DNA of 64,000 nucleotides from Hungatella hathewayi WAL-18680 (GCF_000235505.1 NZ_JH379031.1:58103-122102); one strand, 5' to 3'. Counted from the first letter of the stretch, positions 35,173-43,520 are shown. The notes: generated from the sequence alone by a model not told the origin. Made by a program: numbers and translations.

Positions 35173-36795
35173 TTATTTCACTTCCCAGTTTGCGAAATCC
35201 AAATCGCTCATGTACAGCGGATTACAGAACTCCACGCCGCTTGGTATGGTTACGTTATTGCTTGTGAAAATGTAGGTACCAACGGTAAATACCGGCACTT
35301 TATACACTTTCTCCTGTTCCATATCCTGAAGTTTCTTGAGGACCTCGTTTCTGCTGCTCTCGTCAACCGCCTTAGAAAGGTCAGCCACAAGACCGTCAAA
35401 ATCAGTGTCGCCGCCGAAAATGTTGGCAAACAGGCCGTCAGAACTCATATACTCGGTGTACCACTCATCAATAGAGAATGCGCTCTTGCCCTTGAATCCG
35501 ATATCATAAGCTCTCGTGGTAAACAAATCTGTGGTTCCGTCGTTGGAAAGAGTCGCTTCCACTTTCAGCCCTGCCTGCTCTAAGTAATAAACTACGGTGT
35601 TGATAAGGTCAATACTTGTCTGGTCGTTGTTGTAATAGCAAATTTTTAAGGTACGGCTCATGTCATATCCGGATGCCGCAAGGTCGGCTTTTGCTTTCTC
35701 CGCATCAAACTTGTACTCAAAGCCATTGTAAGCCGGACTGGAATTTGGAACACCGCTGTTTAACACGTTGGCGTTCGGATACAGAGTCGCCAGGGTGGCA
35801 CGGTCAATGGCTTCCATGATGGCCTTGCGGACTTCCACATTCTGCATAGCCGGATTCTCGTTGCCGTCGATTCCCTTCATATTAAAGATAAAGTATTTGT
35901 AGAACAGAACATCTACCTCGTGAGCCGTAAAGTTGGACATTCCCTGCAAAGCTTCCACCAGATCCGCCGCGTTGCCAAACACATAATCGGTGTTTCCGGC
36001 CTGTGCCGCTGTCACATAGTCTGATACGAAGTAGCAGATAACCTTGTCAATCTTAGGAGCCGCTCCCTCATAATTCTCGTTCCGTTTTAAGGTGAAGTAG
36101 TTGCCAACGCTTAACTCATCCAGTGCATACATGCCGGAAGTAACCGGGTTGGTCCAGAACGGGTCAGACTCCAGGCTTAACGGGTCCGCATTTTCCAGAG
36201 AATGCTTTGGAAGGATTGCAAACTGTGCCAGTACGTTCAGCATAGCCGCGTATGGCTCGCTTAAGGTCAATGTGATGGTATTGCCATCGGTTTTGATATC
36301 TTTAATGTTCTTGAAAGCCGCCGTGTAAATCGAGTTGATGGTAGCTGCTTTCAGACCGGTCTCGATGGAGAACTGAACATCGTCAACCGTTAAATCCTGT
36401 CCGTCAGACCATTTCAGGCCGTCCTTCAGGGTAATGGTGTAAACCAGACCGTCATCGCTTACGGTGTATGTATCTGCCAAATCCGGAGTCACTTCTGTCA
36501 ACGTGCTGTCAGCCAGGAACAGGGCTCTGTACATCAGATTCGTCGCCATGATACGATTGTACCACGGAGTTGGAATCTTATCATCGGTCGTGGAACCATC
36601 GCCTGTGGTCACCGCCAATTTCAGAGTTCCTGCCGAAGCGGAAGCTCCGCCTGCGGCTGCCGTCTCCCCTGCCGCTGTTGTCTGTTCTGCCGCCGCCTGG
36701 GTCTGGGTCGTGGTGTCCGTCTTTTTCGAACCGCATCCGCTAAGCGCCGTGACAGCCAGAGCAGCCGTTAAAACCAATGCCAACGTTTTTTTCAT
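35173..36795 (-). CDS. Extracellular solute-binding lipoprotein, SBP_bac_5 family
   Basis: This 540-residue lipoprotein has a signal peptide ending in lipobox LSGC (Cys21) and a Thr/Ala/Gly-rich linker to about residue 55. The body shows DGLVYTITLKDGLKWSDGQ over two pieces and TVDDVQFSIETGL, hallmarks of family-5 binding proteins. Family members carry peptides, nickel, or sialic acid (as in the SatABCD and C. glutamicum SiaEFGI importers). The downstream NanA- and YhcH-like genes favour an acidic sugar. It opens the operon behind a clear sigma-A promoter. Confidence 0.9.
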   Translation of the reverse strand: MKKTLALVLTAALAVTALSGCGSKKTDTTTQTQAAAEQTTAAGETAAAGGASASAGTLKLAVTTGDGSTTDDKIPTPWYNRIMATNLMYRALFLADSTLTEVTPDLADTYTVSDDGLVYTITLKDGLKWSDGQDLTVDDVQFSIETGLKAATINSIYTAAFKNIKDIKTDGNTITLTLSEPYAAMLNVLAQFAILPKHSLENADPLSLESDPFWTNPVTSGMYALDELSVGNYFTLKRNENYEGAAPKIDKVICYFVSDYVTAAQAGNTDYVFGNAADLVEALQGMSNFTAHEVDVLFYKYFIFNMKGIDGNENPAMQNVEVRKAIMEAIDRATLATLYPNANVLNSGVPNSSPAYNGFEYKFDAEKAKADLAASGYDMSRTLKICYYNNDQTSIDLINTVVYYLEQAGLKVEATLSNDGTTDLFTTRAYDIGFKGKSAFSIDEWYTEYMSSDGLFANIFGGDTDFDGLVADLSKAVDESSRNEVLKKLQDMEQEKVYKVPVFTVGTYIFTSNNVTIPSGVEFCNPLYMSDLDFANWEVK

Positions 36796-36847
36796 ATTAC
36801 TTCCTCCTTATAATGTGAGACATCTTACTGCCTCAAGTGATATGTCC

Positions 36848-36876
36848 ACTATACTATTTTTGGAAATTTTTTTCAA
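36848..36876 (-). promoter_or_regulatory. Sigma-A promoter of the sialic-acid-like operon
   Basis: On the minus strand TTGAAA (36876-36871) and TATAGT (36853-36848) are 17 bases apart. The start codon follows about 45 bases after the expected start site, with an AAGGAGGAAG ribosome binding site. No operator was recognised. Confidence 0.75.
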
Positions 36877-36974
36877 TATTTTATATTGATGAAAATTTTT
36901 ATTTTATTTGTGCAATGTGCACATGAAAACCCTTACAATTTGTGTAATTATAACATTTAGCACTCTCATTTCAT

Positions 36975-37044
36975 AAAAAAAGACCGATTCAGCGTACTGT
37001 CAAGAGGTTTTTCACATTCCTCACAGTCTGCCAAAATCGGTCTT
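36975..37044 (-). terminator. Terminator of the ECF-sigma/CAP operon
   Basis: Arms AAGACCGATT (36980-36989) and AATCGGTCTT (37035-37044) are perfectly complementary, and the loop holds a second nested stem. On the minus strand the structure is followed by a run of T (36975-36980). It ends transcription from the CAP-domain gene. Confidence 0.78.
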
Positions 37045-37072
37045 ACTAATCTTATTATGAAAATAATTTTTT

Positions 37073-38056
37073 TTAATCCGTAAATAACTGTACCCAGTAA
37101 TAGGTTCCGTCGATATACACACAGCCAACGCCCATGCGCTCATAGCCGGTATTCATAATATTATTCTTATGGCCTGTGGACTTCATCCAGGCTGTCATAA
37201 CCGCCTTCGCCGATGTCTGTCCGGAAGCAATATTCTCGCCGGATTTACTGTAAGAGACCCCTGTCTCCTCCAAAATTGTGGACCATTTGGAATCATCCGG
37301 ACGTGTATGGCTCATTCTGTCCTGCAGCTCATAAGCGCGCTCCGTCGCGCAGGAGGCCAATATATCGTCCCACTCCAGCTCTTCCACACCGGCCGCCCGG
37401 CGATTTTCATTCACAATCTCAAATACCCGCTTCGCATAGCTGCTCTTATCACTGCTATTGTTATTGCCGGAATCATAGGTCGTAGAAGAATAATTGCCGG
37501 AGAACCAGTCAAACTCATCAATCTCATCCGTAATCACCCCTGTGGAGCTGACCACATACCGCATTCCATCCAGCGTAAAGGAGGCAGTCACAAGTGAACC
37601 GTCAGAATTAAAATAATACTTCTCTCCATTCACATTCCGGAAACCGGTCACCATATTGCCGCTCTCATCAAAATAATAGCGTTTCCCATCCACCGCTCTC
37701 CAGGCAGAAGTCACATACTTGTTGTTGGTATAGTACTTCCAGACATCTCCCAGCTGGTTCCAGCCCTCCTGCGGCGTCACCTGCTGCAGCTGGACCACGC
37801 CATTCACCGTCCAGGCGCCGCTGGCGTCCACCGTGAATCCATCCGGAGTCGTCGTATTTAACAGGCAGTAACCCTCCGGCGTAAAGTAATAACATTTATT
37901 ATCAACCCACTGCCAGCTGTTCACATGGAAAGACGCATCATCCTTCTGATACTTCCACCCCGCCGCATCCTGAATCCACTGCCCCGCAAATGCAGCCCCG
38001 GCCGCCGAGAGAGACATCACCGCCGCCATCGCCACCGTCAAACAAAATTTCCTCAT
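37073..38056 (-). CDS. Secreted CAP (SCP/PR1) domain protein with cell-wall-binding repeats
   Basis: This 327-residue protein has a signal peptide cleaved after AFA (about residue 24). Choline-binding-like repeats follow (WVDNKCYYFTPEGYCL, WRAVDGKRYYFDESGNMVTG, VNGEKYYFNSDGSLV), then a Ser/Asn linker. The CAP domain occupies about residues 205-327, with VNENRRAAGVEELEWD, ERAYELQDRMSHTRPD, SGENIA and MKSTGHKNNIMN. It should sit on the cell surface. It is the last gene of the ECF sigma operon, 57 bases after the anti-sigma gene. Bacterial CAP proteins are mostly of unknown function. Confidence 0.85.
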   Translation of the reverse strand: MRKFCLTVAMAAVMSLSAAGAAFAGQWIQDAAGWKYQKDDASFHVNSWQWVDNKCYYFTPEGYCLLNTTTPDGFTVDASGAWTVNGVVQLQQVTPQEGWNQLGDVWKYYTNNKYVTSAWRAVDGKRYYFDESGNMVTGFRNVNGEKYYFNSDGSLVTASFTLDGMRYVVSSTGVITDEIDEFDWFSGNYSSTTYDSGNNNSSDKSSYAKRVFEIVNENRRAAGVEELEWDDILASCATERAYELQDRMSHTRPDDSKWSTILEETGVSYSKSGENIASGQTSAKAVMTAWMKSTGHKNNIMNTGYERMGVGCVYIDGTYYWVQLFTD

Positions 38057-38113
38057 TCCCGCTTCCTCCGTGCACGTATTTTGTCTTCATTATAGCCGAC
38101 AATCTACGCAATG

Positions 38114-38959
38114 TCAATTTTGGCATTTTCCTCCGCTGTGCCCATGACCATGGCCATATATCTCATTATTCTCGCAGTCCATTCTGTCGGTTTCCCCAGT
38201 TATCTCACGGTAATCCGACATACCGGAATCCGTTGAGCCGGAACCCGCGTTCTCTGAACCAGTCGTCTCCGAACTGACATCTCCTGTCTCCGTAGTCTCT
38301 GAAAACGCATCTATCAAATCCTGAATCTGGCGCATGGTCAAATCCTTCACATCCTCAAGCCGGATATCCGCATCCAGGGACTGCAATTCCAGAAATGCCT
38401 GGTATTTTCCAAAGGAAACCCCTTCGTGATGGGCGCTCTCCATCACTCCTTCATTACTGGAATGACAGCTCACATTTTCATATTTATCTTCCGTGCAAGC
38501 CCTCACCCGCTCCTGAATCTCCGTATTCTTTTCATTGTAATCAGACGCCACGGAAATGCTGATTTGGGATTCCTCCGTCACATACGAGGACATTCCCCTG
38601 CTGTCCAGCAGTATCACAATGGCTTCATCATACTTCCGGTTCTTCAACTGCAGATTCTCCAACGCCGCCGCGCCGTCCACATTGAACGGTGTGACAGAGA
38701 CAATCCTGTCCAGCCTGTTTATCCCCAGCTCAATAGACGGGTTGATATCAATACTGATAAAGGACACCGGCGTGAAATAAAACAGATGTCCGCCAAACCC
38801 AAGCAGCAACAAAAGACTGAAGGCCACTGCCAGTTTTCCGTACATCGCTCTCCGTCTATATTTTCCATATAATCTATAATGCAGGTAATTCCTTGTATTC
38901 TCTTTTAATTTATCCTCCGCAACCACGGTATCAAACGCATGTTTCAACTGATTATTCAA
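38114..38959 (-). CDS. RsgI-like membrane anti-sigma factor
   Basis: This protein of about 281 residues has a cytoplasmic N-terminus (about 45 residues), one membrane helix (LAVAFSLLLLLGFGGHLFYF) and an RsgI-type extracytoplasmic domain beginning FISIDINPSIELGINRLDRI. The tail is Ser/Thr/Glu-rich and ends with His-rich YGHGHGHSGGKC. It should hold the ECF sigma factor encoded upstream. I prefer the TTG at 38959 because GGAGGTGAT lies seven bases before it; an ATG at 38965 sits inside that ribosome binding site. The gene overlaps the end of the sigma gene. Confidence 0.78.
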   Translation of the reverse strand: MNNQLKHAFDTVVAEDKLKENTRNYLHYRLYGKYRRRAMYGKLAVAFSLLLLLGFGGHLFYFTPVSFISIDINPSIELGINRLDRIVSVTPFNVDGAAALENLQLKNRKYDEAIVILLDSRGMSSYVTEESQISISVASDYNEKNTEIQERVRACTEDKYENVSCHSSNEGVMESAHHEGVSFGKYQAFLELQSLDADIRLEDVKDLTMRQIQDLIDAFSETTETGDVSSETTGSENAGSGSTDSGMSDYREITGETDRMDCENNEIYGHGHGHSGGKCQN

Positions 38960-39434
38960 AGTCATCACCTCCAAGCATCTCTCTCAGCATCACCTTTGCA
39001 CGGGCAAGAAGCGTATAAACCGTATTCACGTTCCTGCCGAGAATCTCACTGATCTCCACCGCCGTATAATCCTCATAATAAAACAGATACACAACATCCT
39101 TATATTTCTTCGGAAGAGAAAGCACCGCCTCCAGCACCTCGCTGTGCTCCTTTGGCATCTCTCCCGCCACTTCCGTTATCTCCTCCAGCGGAACCGTATG
39201 ACTCCGGAAGAAACTTTTTAAATAATCCTTACAGGCATTGATGGTCACACGGATAATCCATGCCTTCTCGTGCTCACTGTTTTCAAAAGAACCCGAATAG
39301 AGGACATATTTCAAAAACACTGTTTGAAATATGTCCTCCGTATCAGCATAGCTCTTCAAATGCAGCATACAAATCTTGCGGACCGTATCCGAATATAACG
39401 TAATCGCCCGGTCCGCTTCCTGCTCACTCCGCAT
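38952..39434 (-). CDS. ECF-type RNA polymerase sigma factor
   Basis: This 160-residue protein has sigma region 2 (ADTEDIFQTVFLKYVLYSGS and EKAWIIRVTINACKDYLKS) and region 4 (LSLPKKYKDVVYLFYYEDY, then EISEILGRNVNTVYTLLARAK as helix-turn-helix). No regions 1 or 3 are present, as expected for ECF sigma factors. The ATG at 39434 follows AGAAGGAG, preferred over an upstream TTG. It overlaps the anti-sigma gene and follows the small Cys/His-rich protein by 11 bases. Confidence 0.9.
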   Translation of the reverse strand: MRSEQEADRAITLYSDTVRKICMLHLKSYADTEDIFQTVFLKYVLYSGSFENSEHEKAWIIRVTINACKDYLKSFFRSHTVPLEEITEVAGEMPKEHSEVLEAVLSLPKKYKDVVYLFYYEDYTAVEISEILGRNVNTVYTLLARAKVMLREMLGGDDFE

Positions 39435-39445
39435 GATAACTCCTT

Positions 39446-39742
39446 CTAGCAATGACCTCTTCCATGATGGCCTCTGCCACCGTGATGACCGCTCTGTGTT
39501 CCGGAGCAGTTACTGTTATGAGTATGGTCTAACCGACAGCCATTACCGTCATAAGTAGTCGTGCTGTGATACTCACAATCTGAAACCGTACAGACGCCGT
39601 CTCTCATACACTCATACTCCTCACAATAGCTTCCCTGCCCACATCCAGGCCCAACAGCCGCACTTCCGGTTGCCGCATATGCTGTCACAGTCCCAGCCAT
39701 CAAACTCATTGTCAAAAATGCCAGACCAATTGCTTTCTTCAT
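39446..39742 (-). CDS. Small secreted Cys/His-rich protein
   Basis: This 98-residue protein starts with a signal peptide (MKKAIGLAFLTMSLMAGTV, cleavage near AYA). The mature part of about 75 residues holds eight cysteines, including CGQGSYC, ECMRDGVCTVSDC and NGC, with DHTHNSNC and a His/Gly tail ending GRGHHGRGHC. The composition suggests disulfides, metal binding, or both. I do not recognise a family. It is the first gene of the ECF sigma operon, so it may be part of the signal being sensed, or a shield protein made on stress. Confidence 0.75.
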   Translation of the reverse strand: MKKAIGLAFLTMSLMAGTVTAYAATGSAAVGPGCGQGSYCEEYECMRDGVCTVSDCEYHSTTTYDGNGCRLDHTHNSNCSGTQSGHHGGRGHHGRGHC

Positions 39743-39787
39743 TTCATACCTCCGATTTTATCATATCTTTTTCATCTTTCCAATAGA

Positions 39788-39816
39788 AATACGAATGAAG
39801 AAGCCCAATCCTTTCA
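39788..39816 (-). promoter_or_regulatory. Candidate ECF-type (autoregulated) promoter of the sigma operon
   Basis: On the minus strand TGAAAG (39816-39811) and CGTATT (39793-39788) are 17 bases apart, resembling ECF promoters such as the SigW class (TGAAAC, then CGTA) though with one base more spacing. No equally good sigma-A site is seen before the start at 39742. Autoregulation is inferred. Confidence 0.45.
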
Positions 39817-39853
39817 TAAATTTGAAAAATTTTCAAAATATTTTTTCATGTGG

Positions 39854-40606
39854 TTATTTCATATAATGAATCTGCTCCCCATACTTCTCAAACAACACCT
39901 GGTTAAACTCCATCCCGCCGTCCACATTGGCGCTGTGGAATACTGGCGGTACCACATCCATCGCCAGTAAGTGCTCCACAATACAGATTTCCATCATATT
40001 CACAATCCCGCATCCAATCACGCTGGAAGTCGGTGCAATCTTCTGCTCCATCCCCGGAAGTAGCATGCTGGAGTCCTCAAAATCACCGCAGTTGTCAATA
40101 TACATATCGCACACTTCAAACAGCTTCTTCCCACTGGAGTGTCTGGAAGTAACACCATTGGTATAAGTCATGTTCGTAATGGCAATCGTATATACCCCTT
40201 TCTTCCCGGCCTCAATTCCCATCTCAATCGCCGCTGTATTCCGCCCGGACACCGAGTGGAGAATCAATACATCGCCCTCCTGTATCGCTGTGTGGTTTAA
40301 AATCACAGTGGGGTATCCCTCCAGCTTCTCCATGGCTGACGTCTGGTCCACCGGCCTCGTGTTCAGCATAAACTCCGCCGGAAGAATAGGATTAATCACC
40401 GCCAGGCCGCCGGTGCGGTAAAACATCTCCTGCGCCAGAATTCCCGCATGGGACGCGCCAAAGATATAGACGGCATGTCCACCGGCAATCGCTTCCGCAA
40501 TTTTTTTCGCCGCCTCATCAATAGCTGTCATCTGCGTCTCTTTAATCCTGTTAAAAATCTCCTCAATATGCTCCATATACTTGAAGCTGTAACTGTCACG
40601 ATTCAT
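39854..40606 (-). CDS. SIS-domain sugar isomerase-like protein (UPF0309 type)
   Basis: This 250-residue protein has a SIS fold: YIFGASHAGILAQEMFYRTGG (about 47-67) forms the phosphosugar loop region and LILHSVSGRNTAAIEMGIEA the second SIS signature. Proteins of this group bind or isomerise phosphorylated amino sugars or ketoses. Its start overlaps the PRD-activator gene by 11 bases, so it shares that operon and probably acts on the product of the divergent PTS. Substrate is unknown. Confidence 0.78.
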   Translation of the reverse strand: MNRDSYSFKYMEHIEEIFNRIKETQMTAIDEAAKKIAEAIAGGHAVYIFGASHAGILAQEMFYRTGGLAVINPILPAEFMLNTRPVDQTSAMEKLEGYPTVILNHTAIQEGDVLILHSVSGRNTAAIEMGIEAGKKGVYTIAITNMTYTNGVTSRHSSGKKLFEVCDMYIDNCGDFEDSSMLLPGMEQKIAPTSSVIGCGIVNMMEICIVEHLLAMDVVPPVFHSANVDGGMEFNQVLFEKYGEQIHYMK

Positions 40607-42647
40607 AGGTATCCTCCCACTTTTTTAATATCATTTGATACACCTCACCCGGTGTTCTCAAACTGTTTAAGATTTCTATATTTTCCGGAATGCTGAAAAT
40701 CGTCATAATATTCAGCACCTCCTTCGTATGGCTCTGCTTGTCCGTCAATGACATACACACCACATACTGCACCGGGTCAAAATTCTGGCTGTGAAACGGA
40801 ATCTGGGGATTCAGCCGCAGAATTGTAAATCCAAAGGCATTTACCCCATCATCCGGGCTGGCATGGGCCAGCGCCACATGGGGACAGTAGACAAAATAGG
40901 CCCCGTTCTCGTGATAAAAATCAAGAATGGCATCCACATACTCCGGCCGGATACTTCCATTCTCAAGAAGAGGACCTGCCGACAGCCGTATGGCTTCCTC
41001 CGGAGTCTCACAGCTTCTGTCCAGAAGAATGTTCCTCTCCCCAAATCCTTTGATTTCCCTTATGCTTCCCTCCCCAGTACATTTCCTGGAGGCATGCTCC
41101 AGATTCAGCTTTATCTTGCGGTATCCCTTCTCCTTCTTAATAGAAGAAAACCAGTTGCTCAGTTCCACAACATCCCGGTCCGTCAACATGGGAGAGACCT
41201 TAATCCAGTCCTTGTCCATCTCCGCCAGCGGCATGGTTGTAATAATTAAATCACACTCACACAGTTTCAGAAGCTCCGGCAGCTTGTGATTGGAGGTCAC
41301 CGCCGCCACCTCGATGTTATAGCTGGCCTTCAACTGCTTCGCCAAAAAATTGGCGGTCCCCATCCCCGTGTGACAGCACACAATCACCCGCGGTATCACA
41401 TCGTCCGTAAAATATTTGTCCGCCGATACCAGCAGATACATAATCACAAATACAATGTCCTCATCCCGGTACTCATACCCGGAGTAATTTTCCAGTATCC
41501 TCTTGTGTTTCTTCACCGCCTCATAGTATTCCGGATATTCCTCTATAATCTGCCTGGTATATTCATTTTCCACCCGGGAACCGCTGGCGTGAAGTTTTAT
41601 CATGCTGTCCAGATGCATTTCCAGCATCTCTATCATCGGCTTATCACTGTAAAACGGAATGGAAAGCTCTTGCCCCACCGACACCAGAAAATAGGACAAG
41701 ACGATATGAAGCTGAATATCCGCTCCATTACATCCGGAAGCCGACGGATAAAACCGGCAGCTCTGCAGCTTCTTCGCCAGCAGACGCCGTTCACTGTCAA
41801 AACGCTCATTGTCAAAGCCAACCGGCAGCGCCAGATGGGGTTCCAGCCTTGTCAGTTCCGTCAGCATTTCCTCCGCAAGCTCGGATATCTGCCGGCCGCT
41901 CTCTGACAGCTCCTCCACATCACAGGAAACCACCGCATGCCCTGCCTTCAACCGGGCCGCCGTGATAATCATAAACAACAAAAGCTCATCAAAACAGGCG
42001 TCCGACACGTTGATATCATATTTCACTTCCAGATTCACGATCAAATCCGCCAGCTTCTGCTCATCCACTCCGCTCTCATCCACCAGAACGTGATAAGAAT
42101 AATTGGAAGGGTGCCGCAGTCCCGACAGCGAATTGTCGGCAATGGTCTTCTCTATCATCTCCCGCCGCTGCGCCTCGGGAATCACCAGCAGATAACCCTT
42201 GTTAATCAGCGGGCTGAAGGACAGATTGTGTCGCTCCAGCAGCCGCTTTACCTGCTCCATATCCTTGACAATCGTGGCACGGCTGGTATTAAACCGCTCC
42301 GAAAAATCTGACAGCTTCAAATAGGAATCCGACAGCAGCAACAGAAGCAGAATCATCCTGACCCGCTCATTTGGCGACAGCCGGTACAGATAAAAGTCAT
42401 TGTCCGAGATCGTCAGATAGATCTTCCGCCCTTCTTCCGCACTGCCCATAAAGGCAATGCCCTTGTCCGAGACAGATATCAGCGTCCGCCCAGGTTCCTT
42501 TAACTTGAGATAGTCAGAGATAACCTGAACATAATTCCGGATACTTCTGGTTCCCACGCACAACGCTTTCGCCAAATCCTCATATTTAAAATACTGTTGG
42601 GGTGAATTGGTCAATATTGACAATACCTGCAGTGTTTTCTGATTCAT
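40596..42647 (-). CDS. PRD-containing PTS-controlled transcription activator with EIIB/EIIA domains
   Basis: This 683-residue regulator has an N-terminal HTH (KYEDLAKALCVGTRSIRNYVQ), a second HTH (LSDFSERFNTSRATIVKDMEQ), two PRD domains (about 190-400), an EIIB-like domain with VIVCCHTGMGTANFLAKQL and a C-terminal EIIA domain with HVALAHASPDDGVNAFG. There is no RNA-binding CAT domain, so it is a MtlR/LicR-type activator rather than an antiterminator. The ATG at 42647 has GGGAG upstream; an in-frame ATG 23 codons earlier is less likely. It is divergent from the ascorbate-type PTS it probably controls. Confidence 0.88.
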   Translation of the reverse strand: MNQKTLQVLSILTNSPQQYFKYEDLAKALCVGTRSIRNYVQVISDYLKLKEPGRTLISVSDKGIAFMGSAEEGRKIYLTISDNDFYLYRLSPNERVRMILLLLLLSDSYLKLSDFSERFNTSRATIVKDMEQVKRLLERHNLSFSPLINKGYLLVIPEAQRREMIEKTIADNSLSGLRHPSNYSYHVLVDESGVDEQKLADLIVNLEVKYDINVSDACFDELLLFMIITAARLKAGHAVVSCDVEELSESGRQISELAEEMLTELTRLEPHLALPVGFDNERFDSERRLLAKKLQSCRFYPSASGCNGADIQLHIVLSYFLVSVGQELSIPFYSDKPMIEMLEMHLDSMIKLHASGSRVENEYTRQIIEEYPEYYEAVKKHKRILENYSGYEYRDEDIVFVIMYLLVSADKYFTDDVIPRVIVCCHTGMGTANFLAKQLKASYNIEVAAVTSNHKLPELLKLCECDLIITTMPLAEMDKDWIKVSPMLTDRDVVELSNWFSSIKKEKGYRKIKLNLEHASRKCTGEGSIREIKGFGERNILLDRSCETPEEAIRLSAGPLLENGSIRPEYVDAILDFYHENGAYFVYCPHVALAHASPDDGVNAFGFTILRLNPQIPFHSQNFDPVQYVVCMSLTDKQSHTKEVLNIMTIFSIPENIEILNSLRTPGEVYQMILKKWEDTYES

Positions 42648-42671
42648 CCTACTCCCAGCCTTTCTGTCCCC

Positions 42672-42700
42672 ATTATAGGGCCTGCCATTTTTACTGTAAA
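42672..42700 (-). promoter_or_regulatory. Sigma-A promoter of the PRD activator-SIS operon
   Basis: On the minus strand TTTACA (42700-42695) and a perfect TATAAT (42677-42672) are 17 bases apart, giving a short leader of about 18 nt before 42647. This supports the 42647 start codon, because the further upstream ATG at 42716 would lie before the promoter. Confidence 0.75.
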
Positions 42701-42710
42701 GATTATATTG

Positions 42711-42727
42711 TTTCAAAACTTTTGAAA
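42711..42727. promoter_or_regulatory. 17-bp palindrome between PRD activator and PTS operon
   Basis: TTTCAAAA-C-TTTTGAAA is a perfect inverted repeat with a single central base, located in the divergent control region about 70 bases before the IIA start. It is a good candidate operator for the PRD activator. Binding is inferred from position only. Confidence 0.55.
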
Positions 42728-42795
42728 TAACTTGAACTATCTGTGTATGGTGAAAAGTCTTATAATATTTTTAGAAAATTAAAGGAGGTTATCCC

Positions 42796-43230
42796 ATGAG
42801 TTTTCTATTGGACGACAAACATGTCAAGGTACATGTCCCCGCCGCCACCTGGGAGGAAGCCATACAGGCGGCAGGCCAGGTGCTGGTTGACGCAGGCAGT
42901 ATCACAGACCAGTACACAGCCAACATGATTCAGGCAGTGAAAGAACTTGGCCCTTATATTGTGCTGATGCCAAAGCTGGCTCTGGCTCACGCGGCTCCCT
43001 GCGATGCGGTAAAAAAGACCGACATTTCTCTGGTTACCCTGGAGCAGCCTGTTGACTTCGGTTCCGTCAATGGAAATGTCTCCGTTGTCCTGTGTCTGGC
43101 CTGTGTCGACAGAACCAGCCATATGGAAAAACTGTCCGAGATAGCGGATGTGCTGATGCAGGATGGAGTGGTGGACAAGCTGGAAGCAGCTGAACATATT
43201 GACGAAGTAATCCAACTGTTAAGGAGGTGA
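42796..43230 (+). CDS. PTS IIA component, ascorbate/mannitol type
   Basis: This 144-residue protein is an EIIA_2 domain that accepts phosphate from HPr. The phospho-His lies in MPKLALAHAAPCDAVKK (near residue 66). It is followed five bases later by the IIB gene and then IIC, giving an unfused three-gene permease. An AAGGAGG ribosome binding site precedes the ATG. Confidence 0.87.
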   Translation: MSFLLDDKHVKVHVPAATWEEAIQAAGQVLVDAGSITDQYTANMIQAVKELGPYIVLMPKLALAHAAPCDAVKKTDISLVTLEQPVDFGSVNGNVSVVLCLACVDRTSHMEKLSEIADVLMQDGVVDKLEAAEHIDEVIQLLRR

Positions 43231-43235
43231 GATTC

Positions 43236-43520
43236 ATGAAAAAGATTCAAACAGTATGTGGTTTTGGTTGTGGTTCTTCCCTGCTTCTTCGCATGAAGAT
43301 TCAGGATGTATTAAAAGAACAGGGGCTGGAGGCCGACGTATTCTGTGGAGATGTGGGCACCGCCAATGCAACACCCTGCGATGCTATCTTCACATCTGCC
43401 GAACTGGCGGACAGAATCAAGGAGCGGGCATCCGTTCCGGTTATCGTCATCAACAGCTTCGTAGATAAGAAAGAAATTACAGACAAAGTACTGCAATACT
43501 TTCAGGAGGAGGGAATGTAA
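43236..43520 (+). CDS. PTS IIB component, ascorbate type
   Basis: This 94-residue protein has the phospho-Cys loop VCGFGCGSSLLLRMKI near residue 8 and matches UlaB/SgaB-like IIB proteins. The ATG at 43236 is preceded by AAGGAGG. The stop overlaps the IIC start by one base (TAATG), so the two are translationally coupled. It relays phosphate from IIA to the imported sugar. Confidence 0.86.
   Translation: MKKIQTVCGFGCGSSLLLRMKIQDVLKEQGLEADVFCGDVGTANATPCDAIFTSAELADRIKERASVPVIVINSFVDKKEITDKVLQYFQEEGM

Noticed and set aside
40596..42647. BglG-type RNA-binding antiterminator with a ribonucleic antiterminator target
   Set aside because: The N-terminus is a DNA-binding HTH pair and not a CAT domain, and no terminator/RAT structure is seen before the PTS genes. 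The same holds for 48796-50832.
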